Origin: Lachnospiraceae bacterium | GTDB taxonomy: Bacteria > Bacillota_A > Clostridia > Lachnospirales > Lachnospiraceae | Assembly: GCA_017626435.1 (NCBI GenBank) | Contig: JAGAIR010000003.1 | Coordinates: 1 to 64,000, forward strand | DNA length: 64,000 bases | Reading direction: 5' to 3' | Shown here: positions 1 through 7,529 of the stretch, piece after piece | How positions within the stretch are numbered: the first letter of the stretch is position 1 | Layout of the letters: every line of letters starts with the position of its first letter | Translations under genes and position numbers: made by a program | Notes under the pieces: model-generated | The model's database searches: none | What the model saw: the letters and a program-made list of their open reading frames with translations, nothing else | What the model was told of the DNA's origin: nothing

Positions 1-120
1 GGTTGACGAGGGTGCGTTTGAATTCTTCGTCATACCGATTTCCGGTTTTGCTTGTGGACATGGTAGACACCTCCTTTTGTGTTTACTTAATTGTAATATA
101 AGTTTACTTGTCGTGTCCAC
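1..120 (-). mobile_element. End of an IS3-like insertion sequence with the first codons of its OrfA transposase (partial)
   Basis: On the minus strand an ATG at 61..59 opens a frame reading MSTSKTGNRYDEEFKRTLVN before leaving the window. This resembles the start of IS3/IS911-type OrfA proteins, the small helix-turn-helix subunit made ahead of the OrfB integrase. A strong AGGAGGTG ribosome binding site lies 5-12 bases upstream of the ATG. About 60 bp of untranslated sequence follows and ends near 119 with TGGACACGACAAG read on the minus strand; TG-starting tips are typical of IS3 family ends, so I place the element boundary there. Only 20 codons are visible, so family assignment rests on a short match and on architecture. 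Confidence 0.65.
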
Positions 121-370
121 TTTTATAGTATAGATCCAAAAGGAAATTGGTATTTATGGAGGATATGCTTAAGGATGCAACTTTAGACTTATTACTAGGT
201 GGAGTAGAAAAAAAGGAACAGAAGTAAAAGATAATTATAAATGAAAAAAACTATTTATAGATTCAGGTGCTTTTCTGAGTGATAATCAAGATACATTAAA
301 GCTTTTTGGAAACGATTTGTATCTTGTTTTTTCGAAGGATAATATGAAAGAAATATCGATTTAATAGGGC
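121..370 (+). other. Degenerate AT-rich stretch with short coding remnants
   Basis: Between the insertion sequence end and the next frame I see only fragments. A 23-codon frame (156..227) begins MEDMLKDATLDLL, and a frame from about 253 to 363 contains IDSGAFLSDNQDTL but has no start. Neither resembles a complete gene known to me. They look like remains of genes broken by insertion and deletion next to the mobile element. Confidence 0.4.
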
Positions 371-375
371 GTCTT

Positions 376-675
376 TTGGCATATTCGCCAATGAGGGAAG
401 ATGGATATATGCCTTGTGAAGCGGTTCGAATAATTATTGAGGAATATTATAGTGAATCTTTAAAGGCTTCATATGTTGTTGCAGAAGAAAACAAGCGGGG
501 AGTTCATACGGCTGATGCTGGGCGATCAGAAATGAAGTTACATCAAAAATATAGGAATAATGCGGAAGCACTTCAATGTAAATATCCTCATACAGCCGAA
601 ATTTATTTTGATTTAAGTGCCTCATATAAGTGGCAGGCGGATAGGGAAAGAAGGCGGGCGGAAGATGAATGGTAG
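376..675 (+). pseudogene. Hypothetical 99-residue protein, probably a 3' remnant
   Basis: The frame is open from 343 and has only a TTG (376) or an internal ATG (391) as possible starts, neither with a convincing ribosome binding site. The product is charged and probably helical, ending in an Arg/Glu-rich stretch (ADRERRRAEDEW). I do not recognise the family. The good coding character, missing start and degenerate surroundings suggest the C-terminal part of a longer protein from an accessory element. A short frame overlaps its end (669..770). Confidence 0.35.
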
Positions 676-770
676 ATTATGCAAAGGTAAACAGTACCGT
701 TTTTACAGAAGTGAAGAAAAGGGGAAATAGTGTGGTATATATTGTTAAATATTTGAAAGATTATAGTTAA
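669..770 (+). CDS. Possible 33-residue ORF, unknown
   Basis: An ATG at 669 overlaps the end of the preceding frame by 7 bases and opens a frame beginning MVDYAKVNSTVF and ending in TAA at 770. The overlap with the upstream frame suggests translational coupling in an ancestral accessory operon, but the product is very short and unrecognised. It may be the truncated start of a longer gene. The stretch 771-1012 that follows shows no gene. Confidence 0.25.
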   Translation: MVDYAKVNSTVFTEVKKRGNSVVYIVKYLKDYS

Positions 771-1012
771 TAGATTGTATTTTCATGGGATATTGGCTTA
801 CATGGGGTAGTTGATTTGATTATTAAATCAAAATATGAGCTACAATATTTATTATAGATTGTTCATTAAGCTTATTTGCTCAACCATGGATAAATAACAG
901 TAATAGATAAGAAATTGTTGCAAATATCATTAGGACGGGATATCATATAAGTAGTAAAAGTAAGCGTTTTGTTGATAAAATACCAAAAATAAAAGCGGAA
1001 AGGACTGATTTT

Positions 1013-1186
1013 ATGGCTGTGGCATTTAAAGAAGATTACCAGAGAGCTTTGGATGAACAGAAACGAGAAGTTCGAGAGCTTGTAATTGCTGGGTTAGAAC
1101 AAATAAAAGAGGGAAAGACAAAAGACTTTAATACTGTGTGTGACAGATTGGAGAAGAAATACAGAGATGAGGCAATATCAAATTAG
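1013..1186 (+). CDS. Probable antitoxin of a RelE/ParE-type toxin-antitoxin pair
   Basis: This is a 57-residue acidic/basic helical protein (MAVAFKEDYQRALDEQKREV...). Its gene overlaps the start of a ParE/RelE-like toxin frame by 20 bases, the usual arrangement for type II pairs in which the antitoxin is made first and neutralises the toxin. I base the call on size, helical composition and gene order rather than on a recognised DNA-binding motif. The C-terminal part (DRLEKKYRDEA) would be the toxin-wrapping segment in such proteins. The only upstream ribosome binding site is weak (GCGGAAAGGA about 12 bases before the ATG). Confidence 0.5.
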   Translation: MAVAFKEDYQRALDEQKREVRELVIAGLEQIKEGKTKDFNTVCDRLEKKYRDEAISN

Positions 1187-1361
1187 AATTACGGTGTTGG
1201 CTGAGGAAGATTTAGAAAATGCTGGCGATTACATTGCCTATGAATTGAAAAATCCGTCTGCGTCTGAAAGTACAGTAAGTGGGATTCGTGCAAAGATAAA
1301 TTCTCTGGTAAACTTTCCAGAGAGGAATGAATTGGACGAAGATGAGTTACTTGCTGGATAG
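1167..1361 (+). pseudogene. Truncated ParE/RelE-family toxin
   Basis: The frame starting at ATG 1167 gives MRQYQIRITVLAEEDLENAG followed by a typical ParE N-terminus: an N-terminal strand, a helix with AEEDLENAGDYIAYEL, and a second helix with INSLVNFPERNEL. Family members run to roughly 95-110 residues and finish with strands carrying the catalytic or gyrase-contact residues. Here the frame stops after 64 residues (ELLAG then TAG), so the whole C-terminal sheet is gone and the sequence after 1361 does not restore it in another frame. The protein is most likely inactive. Confidence 0.65.
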
Positions 1362-1392
1362 GCATAGAAAAGAAATAGGTTTTAATTACTGC

Positions 1393-1421
1393 TTGCGAAG
1401 TTAAAAAATATGTGATATGAT
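1393..1421 (+). promoter_or_regulatory. Putative sigma-A promoter of the pheST leader
   Basis: TTGCGA at 1393-1398 and TATGAT at 1416-1421 are separated by 17 bases. Transcription would start near 1428, just before the T-box leader. Confidence 0.55.
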
Positions 1422-1429
1422 TAACCCGT

Positions 1430-1776
1430 TATGTTGAAAAAGGCTATGATTGTGTCAAGTAGGCGGTTATGATTCGGTCAGAGAGAGAGCGTCATCGGCT
1501 GGAAGCGTTCTTACGTGCCCATAGTTGCCCAAATTCCCACAGGAGCTGCATTCTTGAAGATAGCGATTGTCCGTGGACAAAAGTATTGTGTAGAGAATGA
1601 CGTCTGGCACACGTTACGTGAAATGAAGTGTTTATGAGATTTTGTGTAGATACAAATCCACATAAGAAACAGGGTGGTACCGCGGTTTTTCCGTCCCTGG
1701 CAGGATTCCTGCGACAGGGAGTGTACCATTAGAAAGATACCGATTCAGCTCCTTGCGATAGCAGGGAGTTTTTTAT
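1430..1776 (+). promoter_or_regulatory. T-box riboswitch (tRNA-Phe sensing) with terminator, upstream of pheST
   Basis: The hallmark T-box sequence AGGGTGGTACCGCGG lies at 1671-1685. It is followed by CCGTCCCT and then by a hairpin with arms CTCCTTGC (1749-1756) and GCAGGGAG (1761-1768) and a run of six T, an intrinsic terminator. Upstream, 1440-1600 has stem I features such as AGAGAGAG and GGCTGGAAGCG. A TTC phenylalanine codon at 1551-1553 is a candidate specifier; I did not fold the leader, so its exact place is unsure. T-box RNAs bind uncharged tRNA and then favour an antiterminator, raising expression of the synthetase when phenylalanine-tRNA is undercharged. The following pheS and pheT genes fit this exactly. 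Confidence 0.93.
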
Positions 1777-1815
1777 TTCGTATTTTACACGCCGTTTTGG
1801 CAGAAAGGAACAGAG

Positions 1816-2835
1816 ATGAAAGATAAGTTAAAGAAAATCATGGATGAAGCCATGGAACAGATTGATGCTTCCCAGCAGTTAGATAAGCTCAATGAGATTA
1901 AAGTATCTTTTCTGGGAAAAAAGGGTGAATTAACCTCTATTTTAAAATCAATGAAGGATGTGGCACCAGAGGACAGACCAAAGGTAGGTCAGATGGTCAA
2001 CGAAGCCCGGACACGGATTGAGCAGAAGCTGGAAACCAAAAGGGCTGCCTTCGAGAAAGCAATCCGGGAAGAGAAAATGAAGGCAGAGACGATAGACGTT
2101 ACTCTGCCGGGGAAGAAGCTGGCAGTGGGACACCGTCATCCAAATACTATTACCCTGGAAGAGGTAGAAGATATTTTCATAGGTATGGGGTATGAAGTGG
2201 TAGAAGGACCGGAAATCGAACGTGATTACTATAACTTTGAGGCATTGAACATACCGGCAGACCATCCGGCAAAGGATGAACAGGATACCTTTTATATCAC
2301 AAAGGATATTCTCCTTCGTACCCAGACATCTTCTGTACAGGTCCATGAAATGGAAAAGGGAAAACTTCCAATCCGCATGATCGCACCGGGAAGAGTATTC
2401 CGTTCCGATGAAGTAGATGCAACCCATTCACCAACCTTCCATCAGATTGAAGGACTGGTTATCGACAAAAATATTACCTTTGCTGATTTAAAGGGAACCC
2501 TGCAGGAGTTCGCCAAGAGGCTCTTTGGAGAAGAGACCAGGGTAAAATTCCGTCCACATCATTTCCAGTTTACAGAGCCTAGTGCCGAGATGGATGTAAC
2601 CTGTTTTAAATGCGGTGGAAAGGGATGCCGTTTCTGTAAAGGCTCCGGTTGGGTAGAGATTCTCGGCTGTGGGATGGTCCATCCTCACGTATTGGAGATG
2701 AGCGGTATTGATCCGGAGGAATATACCGGCTTTGCGTTTGGTGTAGGTCTGGAGCGTATTGCGTTGTTCAAATATGAAATTGATGATATGAGATTGTTAT
2801 ATGAGAACGATACGAGATTTTTAAAACAATTCTAA
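1816..2835 (+). CDS. pheS: Phenylalanine-tRNA ligase alpha subunit
   Basis: This is the catalytic subunit of the alpha2-beta2 enzyme that charges tRNA-Phe in the cytoplasm. The 339 residues match the usual bacterial length. An N-terminal coiled-coil (about residues 1-90) is followed by the class II synthetase core with the motif 2 region around [19 protein letters not shown], a cysteine-containing segment ([17 protein letters not shown]) and the motif 3 stretch [12 protein letters not shown]. The ATG is preceded by AAAGGAACAGAG. The gene is the first of the T-box-controlled operon and lies 96 bases upstream of pheT. Confidence 0.98.
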   Translation: MKDKLKKIMDEAMEQIDASQQLDKLNEIKVSFLGKKGELTSILKSMKDVAPEDRPKVGQMVNEARTRIEQKLETKRAAFEKAIREEKMKAETIDVTLPGKKLAVGHRHPNTITLEEVEDIFIGMGYEVVEGPEIERDYYNFEALNIPADHPAKDEQDTFYITKDILLRTQTSSVQVHEMEKGKLPIRMIAPGRVFRSDEVDATHSPTFHQIEGLVIDKNITFADLKGTLQEFAKRLFGEETRVKFRPHHFQFTEPSAEMDVTCFKCGGKGCRFCKGSGWVEILGCGMVHPHVLEMSGIDPEEYTGFAFGVGLERIALFKYEIDDMRLLYENDTRFLKQF

Positions 2836-2931
2836 ACACGAAATCTTCTGATTACATTGTTTGTGCCAGCGGACGGAAAAGAGCTGGCGTGTTTGAATAT
2901 AAAGTATGAAATTGAGAAAGGATAGAGAAAG

Positions 2932-5370
2932 ATGAATACATCATTATCATGGATGAAAGCATATGTGCCGGATTTAGATTGTACAGCACAGGAGTACACA
3001 GATGCTATGACTCTGTCAGGAACAAAAGTAGAGGGCTTTCAGGAGCTGGATAAGAATCTTGACAAGATCATTGTTGGACGTATCAACAAAATAGAAAAAC
3101 ATCCGGATGCAGATAAGCTGGTAGTCTGCCAGGTCCAGACGGATGAAGAAGGCAGTGAGGTACAGATTGTTACAGGTGCTGCAAACGTAAAAGAAGGAGA
3201 TAAGGTACCGGTGGTACTGGACGGCGGTCATGTGGCAAGCAGCCACAAGGACGGCGAGTCTGAAAATGGATTTAAGATCAAGAAGGGAAAGTTGCGCGGG
3301 ATAGAATCCTTCGGTATGATGTGCTCTATTGAAGAGCTTGGTTCTAATACAGATATGTATCCGGATGCAGCAGAGGATGGAATTTATATCCTCAGTGACA
3401 ATCCAGAGTACAAGGACGCACCAATCGGTTCTGATGCGGTAGAGCTGTTGGGACTGCATGATGTGGTCTTTGAATATGAGGTGACCTCCAACCGTGTAGA
3501 CTGCTTTGGTGTTATTGGAATTGCCAGAGAAGTGGCAGCGACCTTTGGAAAAGAATTGATACCTCCTGTTGTTACAGAGACTGGAAACAGTGAGGATGTC
3601 AATGATTATGTATCTGTAGAGGTGCAAGATCCAGAACTGTGTCCAAGATATACAGCAAGAGTCGTAAAAAATATCAAGCTGGCACCGTCACCGGAATGGA
3701 TGCAGAGAAGACTCGCTTCTGTTGGTATCCGTCCTATTAACAATATCGTAGATATTACCAATTATGTGATGGAGGAATATGCACAGCCGATGCATGCTTA
3801 TGATCTGGATAAGCTTGCCGGAAAGAAAATTGTTGTTCGCAAGGCTAAACAGGATGAACCATTTGTAACTTTAGATGGACAGGAGAGGAAGCTGGATGAT
3901 TCCATGTTGGTGATCTGCGACGGTGAGAAGCCGGTAGGCATAGCAGGAATCATGGGCGGTGAAAATTCCAAGATTACTGATGACGTAACAACAATGCTGT
4001 TTGAGGCAGCCACCTTTGATGGAACGAATATCCGCTTGTCTGGGAAAAAACTGGGGATGCGTACGGATGCCCAGGCAAAATTTGAAAAGGGACTTGACCC
4101 GAACAATGCAATGGATGCCATGAACCGCGCCTGCCAGCTGATTGAAGAACTGGGTGCCGGAGAAGTAGTAGGTGGTGCCATTGACATTTATCCGGTGAAA
4201 AAGGAACCAATCACCATTGCCTATGATGTAGACAAGATTAATACATTGCTGGGAACTAATCTGGACGAGGATACCATGATCGGCTATTTTGAGAAAATAG
4301 ACCTGCCGGTGGACCGTGAGAAAAAAGAAGTGCTGGTACCAACCTGGAGACAGGATCTGGAGAGGATGGCTGATTTGGCAGAGGAGGTAGCAAGGTTCTA
4401 TGGATACGATAATATTCCGATGACATTGCCATCCGGTTCGGCTACAGCAGGCGGTCTGTCTGAAAAGCTGCAGCATGAGAATATTGCCAGAAACGTGGTA
4501 GAGGCGTATGGATTTAATGAAGGGATGACCTTCTCCTTTGAGAGTCCAAAGGTGTATGATAAGCTGAATCTGCCAGAGGATGATGTATTGCGCCAGAGCA
4601 TTACTATTACCAATCCGCTGGGAGAGGACTACAGCGTAATGCGTACCTCTGCACTGGGAGGGATGCTCACATCATTAGCTACCAACTATAATAGAAGAAA
4701 CAAAGATGTCCGTCTGTATGAGCTTGCTAATGTATACCTGCCAAAGGCACTGCCATTGACAGAACTTCCGGATGAGCGGATGCAGCTGACACTGGGAATG
4801 TATGGTGAGGGTGACTTCTTTACGATAAAAGGCGTTATCGAAACCCTGATGCAGAAGATGGGCTTAACAGATGTTGCACAGTATGATCCAGATGCAGGGA
4901 AGAGTTTTCTGCATCCGGGACGTCAGGCAAAAGTTGTTTATGGTGGAAAGGAAGTTGCTTATCTGGGTGAAGTACATCCGGAGGTGCTTGACAATTTCTC
5001 CATAGGACAGAAAGCCTATGTTGCTGTCATTGATATGCAGACATTGACAGAGCTTTCAGACTTTGATGTGAAATACGCAGGTGTTCCTAAATTCCCTGCT
5101 ATGACTCGCGATATCAGTCTGAGTATGCGTAAGGAAATACTGGCAGGTGAGGTAGAAGAGATTATCCGAAATAAGGGTGGAAAGCTGGTTGAGTCCTATG
5201 AGCTGTTTGATGTCTATGAGGGGTCTCAGATTACAGAGGGTTATAAGTCACTGGCATATAAGATTGTATTCCGTGCCAAAGACCGTACTCTGACGGATGA
5301 AGAGGTAACAGCTTCCATGAACAAGATCATCAAGGCATTGGGAGAAAAAGAAGTCGTACTTCGTCAGTAA
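2932..5370 (+). CDS. pheT: Phenylalanine-tRNA ligase beta subunit
   Basis: This is the large beta subunit (812 residues, near the normal 790-810) of phenylalanyl-tRNA synthetase. It opens with an EMAP/OB-type tRNA-binding domain (about residues 39-150), continues with the B3/B4 editing region and the B5 domain (around KKLGMRTDAQAKFEKGLD), and ends in the anticodon-binding FDX-ACB domain (from about 715, AGVPKFPAMTRDISL). Editing of mischarged tyrosine is a known role of the B3/B4 module. A clear GAAAGGATAG site precedes the ATG. Transcription ends at the hairpin terminator 50 bases downstream. Confidence 0.98.
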   Translation: MNTSLSWMKAYVPDLDCTAQEYTDAMTLSGTKVEGFQELDKNLDKIIVGRINKIEKHPDADKLVVCQVQTDEEGSEVQIVTGAANVKEGDKVPVVLDGGHVASSHKDGESENGFKIKKGKLRGIESFGMMCSIEELGSNTDMYPDAAEDGIYILSDNPEYKDAPIGSDAVELLGLHDVVFEYEVTSNRVDCFGVIGIAREVAATFGKELIPPVVTETGNSEDVNDYVSVEVQDPELCPRYTARVVKNIKLAPSPEWMQRRLASVGIRPINNIVDITNYVMEEYAQPMHAYDLDKLAGKKIVVRKAKQDEPFVTLDGQERKLDDSMLVICDGEKPVGIAGIMGGENSKITDDVTTMLFEAATFDGTNIRLSGKKLGMRTDAQAKFEKGLDPNNAMDAMNRACQLIEELGAGEVVGGAIDIYPVKKEPITIAYDVDKINTLLGTNLDEDTMIGYFEKIDLPVDREKKEVLVPTWRQDLERMADLAEEVARFYGYDNIPMTLPSGSATAGGLSEKLQHENIARNVVEAYGFNEGMTFSFESPKVYDKLNLPEDDVLRQSITITNPLGEDYSVMRTSALGGMLTSLATNYNRRNKDVRLYELANVYLPKALPLTELPDERMQLTLGMYGEGDFFTIKGVIETLMQKMGLTDVAQYDPDAGKSFLHPGRQAKVVYGGKEVAYLGEVHPEVLDNFSIGQKAYVAVIDMQTLTELSDFDVKYAGVPKFPAMTRDISLSMRKEILAGEVEEIIRNKGGKLVESYELFDVYEGSQITEGYKSLAYKIVFRAKDRTLTDEEVTASMNKIIKALGEKEVVLRQ

Positions 5371-5420
5371 AAAGTACTTTACGGAACAAAAGGATTGGAC
5401 TATAATGTATGCGAGGGCAG

Positions 5421-5453
5421 ACAGTGCTGATTATGTCAGCACTGTTTTCTTTG
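5421..5453 (+). terminator. Intrinsic terminator after pheT
   Basis: The arms ACAGTGCTGA and TCAGCACTGT enclose a five-base loop and are followed by TTTTCTTT. Confidence 0.85.
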
Positions 5454-5473
5454 GAATATTATAATTGATAGAA

Positions 5474-5941
5474 ATGGCGGAGAGAATGAAAACACATCAT
5501 AAAAAAATAATCCGCGTGATATCGTGGTTTGTGTTTACTGCATATTTAATAGCGTTGGTCTATTTTTTGTTTTTCAGTGAGCAGCTGGGAAGAGTTCCCA
5601 GTGATGAGTATAAATACAGTTTAGTACCTTTTCGTGAAATAAAACGGTATATCGTTTATTGGCGGGAAATAGGCATTTTTAATGTTATGCTGAATCTTGT
5701 TGGAAATGTTTTTTGTTTTGTGCCGTTTGGATTTGTCGTGCCTGTGATGTCCAGCAGACAGAGAGGATTTTTAAAGATTACCTTTTTGACCTTTCTGACC
5801 TCTCTTCTGGTAGAGCTGATTCAGCTGGTATCCAAGGTAGGCTCCTGTGATGTGGATGATATCATATTAAACACATTGGGAGGATTTTTGGGGTATTTGG
5901 CATTTACTGTTTGTAATTGGATCCTTCATAGGAAACAGTAG
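5474..5941 (+). CDS. VanZ-like membrane protein
   Basis: The product of about 155 residues has four predicted membrane segments (near residues 10-28, 70-92, 97-118 and 128-148) and the VanZ-type pattern: a first helix, an extracellular loop with SLVPFREIKRY, then NVMLNLVGNVFCFVPFGF and ELIQLVSKVGSCDVDDIILN. VanZ of the vancomycin cluster raises teicoplanin resistance; stand-alone family members are common in Firmicutes and mostly unassigned, so no resistance role should be assumed. The start is uncertain: TTG 5465, ATG 5474 and ATG 5486 are in frame and none has an ideally spaced ribosome binding site. I use the ATG at 5474. Confidence 0.85.
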   Translation: MAERMKTHHKKIIRVISWFVFTAYLIALVYFLFFSEQLGRVPSDEYKYSLVPFREIKRYIVYWREIGIFNVMLNLVGNVFCFVPFGFVVPVMSSRQRGFLKITFLTFLTSLLVELIQLVSKVGSCDVDDIILNTLGGFLGYLAFTVCNWILHRKQ

Positions 5942-5967
5942 TATGATGGAAAGGATATGGTGAGGAT

Positions 5968-6315
5968 ATGTCCCACAGAGGCAAAAGAGGAAAAGAGAGG
6001 ACAAATGAAGGGCTTCGTCTGACGGATAAAAAACATCCGAAGGGTGCCATTTTGTCAACAATTCTGGCAGTAATATCCATTGGAATATTTGCTTTGCTCT
6101 GCTTTTTGTCAGGAGAGAGTAATGGAAATTCCGGACTGGAAGCAGGGATTTTGGGAATTTTATGTTTTTGTATCAGCATTGCAGGATTTATTCTGGCATG
6201 GATCAGCCTGCATCAGGAAAACATCAGACCGCTTTTTCCGACGATTGGTGCGTTGGCTAATGGTCTGATGATGTTATTTTATCTCATGGTTTATATCTGG
6301 GGGACTGCTATGTAA
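5968..6315 (+). CDS. DUF6142-like membrane protein
   Basis: This 115-residue protein has a basic N-terminus with the phrase LTDKKHPKGAILSTILAVIS followed by three hydrophobic segments (about residues 28-48, 58-78, 88-110). It resembles a small Lachnospiraceae family annotated as DUF6142, recognised from the K-H-x-x-x-G-I-x-S/A signature before the first helix. No function is known. GTGAGGAT lies just before the ATG. The gene follows the VanZ-like gene by 26 bases, so the two are probably cotranscribed. Confidence 0.65.
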   Translation: MSHRGKRGKERTNEGLRLTDKKHPKGAILSTILAVISIGIFALLCFLSGESNGNSGLEAGILGILCFCISIAGFILAWISLHQENIRPLFPTIGALANGLMMLFYLMVYIWGTAM

Positions 6316-6355
6316 AAGGAAGAGGGCTTCCACTTATAAAAAGAGTATAAAAACT

Positions 6356-6392
6356 GGCTCTGTTTTCTTGCGGGAACAGGGCCTTTCCTTTA
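6356..6392 (+). terminator. Intrinsic terminator after the DUF6142-like gene
   Basis: GGCTCTGTT pairs with GAACAGGGCC across an eight-base loop, followed by TTTCCTTTAT. Confidence 0.75.
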
Positions 6393-6446
6393 TACTAATA
6401 CAAGTGCATATAAAATATAGTAATCATACAGAAAAGAGGAATGGTA

Positions 6447-7223
6447 ATGGCAAAGGTAATCAAGGATGATGACAGCGGAAGGGTAAAAAAGGATGCATTA
6501 ATTTACCAAAAAAGAGACGACAATGATAATAAGGCAGAATATGAGAAACTGGACCAGAAGGGAAAACTACAGTTTTTCAAAGACTATTATCTGAAGACCA
6601 TATTGATCGTGCTGGCAATTGTCGTGATCGGGGGATATTATATTGTGAAGGCAGTTACGAAGCCGCAAAATATCCTTTATATTGCCATTGCAGATGATAC
6701 CTTTGATGAGAAGCAGATTGATCAGCTGGAACAGGATATGGAAACTTATTTGGGGCTGGATGGCAAAAAAGAGGTTGTTTCGATCAATGTAGACTACAAT
6801 CATAAAAATGGACAGGCAAGCCATCAGTTGCAAAGCTATCTCTATGCCGGTTCCTGCGATATCGTCATTGCATCGGAGGAAGGTTTTACCGGCTGGGCAG
6901 AGGGTGGATATTTTCTGGAGCCGGAAAGCTCAGAGCTGGTATCCTTTTATAAGGAGCAGGATGATGCAGACAGAATATACAGCAAGGTCATAGATGGAGA
7001 AGAAATCCGGGGAGAAAAGGAAGTGGATAATGCAGAGTACAACTTTGGTATTTCTGTAGTAGATTGCGAGAAATACAAGGCATTAGGTGGTAAATCTAAA
7101 ACTGCAGTGGCAGGGATTTCCAACTCTTCCAAGCACCAGGAGGAAGCCGTTGCTTTCCTGCAATATCTTTTAAATGATGATATACAGGCAGGAGATGTGA
7201 ATCCGGATTTTGCCGGGGAATAG
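6447..7223 (+). CDS. Membrane-anchored protein of unknown function with a possible solute-binding-like extracellular domain
   Basis: This 258-residue protein has a charged cytoplasmic N-terminus, one membrane helix (about residues 51-69) and an external domain. The external part has alternating strand/helix segments, including ILYIAIADDTF, CDIVIASEEGF and KHQEEAVAFLQYLLNDD; the last resembles the C-terminal helix of extracellular solute-binding proteins. I do not recognise a named family. An ATG at 6441 is also in frame, but the AGAGGA ribosome binding site is directly adjacent to it and six bases from the ATG at 6447, so I prefer the latter. It stands alone between a terminator and the ammonium transporter promoter. 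Confidence 0.7.
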   Translation: MAKVIKDDDSGRVKKDALIYQKRDDNDNKAEYEKLDQKGKLQFFKDYYLKTILIVLAIVVIGGYYIVKAVTKPQNILYIAIADDTFDEKQIDQLEQDMETYLGLDGKKEVVSINVDYNHKNGQASHQLQSYLYAGSCDIVIASEEGFTGWAEGGYFLEPESSELVSFYKEQDDADRIYSKVIDGEEIRGEKEVDNAEYNFGISVVDCEKYKALGGKSKTAVAGISNSSKHQEEAVAFLQYLLNDDIQAGDVNPDFAGE

Positions 7224-7345
7224 GCAGATATTTGCAAGAGTTCTCCAAAGGGGGATATCATTTGTCAACCAGACAAAAATAATCTAAAAAGATATCATTT
7301 CTTTAGACAATTTTAACAAATGTTAAAAAAATTTATTTTTTTAAG

Positions 7346-7373
7346 TTGACAGTTGGAAGAAATTGTATATAAT
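7346..7373 (+). promoter_or_regulatory. Strong sigma-A promoter upstream of the ammonium transporter
   Basis: Consensus TTGACA (7346-7351) and consensus TATAAT (7368-7373) are spaced by 16 bases. The start would be near 7380, immediately before the leader hairpin. The stretch 7224-7529 otherwise holds no gene. Confidence 0.85.
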
Positions 7374-7388
7374 AGGTGATATGACAAA

Positions 7389-7428
7389 GGTGTCACGGAA
7401 AGAATTCCGTGGTGCCTTTTTTCTTTTT
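7389..7428 (+). terminator. Leader terminator / probable attenuator ahead of the ammonium transporter
   Basis: A 12-base-pair hairpin (arms 7389-7400 and 7405-7416, three G-T pairs, AGAA loop) is followed by TTTTTTCTTTTT. It lies only about 15 bases after the predicted transcription start and 100 bases before the gene, with no gene between. It therefore either ends a tiny RNA or, more likely, works as an attenuator read through under nitrogen limitation. ANTAR-type antiterminators regulate nitrogen genes this way in some Firmicutes, but I see no clear second hairpin with the ANTAR hexaloop pattern. Confidence 0.75.
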
Positions 7429-7529
7429 CCTGAGTGGCATATATGCAATATAAAAATCATGTCACCAAATTGTGGTCCGGACAACGCACATTAGGAAAAG
7501 TCTGATTAAATCAAAAGGAGGCAATGTTT

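Noticed and set aside
1511..1729. Minus-strand 72-codon frame inside the T-box leader
   Set aside because: The region is explained by the conserved RNA structure; the frame has no start signal.
1948..4613. Several long minus-strand open frames opposite pheS and pheT
   Set aside because: They lie wholly inside well-supported genes on the other strand, lack ribosome binding sites and read as low-complexity hydrophobic or Cys/His/Tyr-rich products typical of antisense frames.
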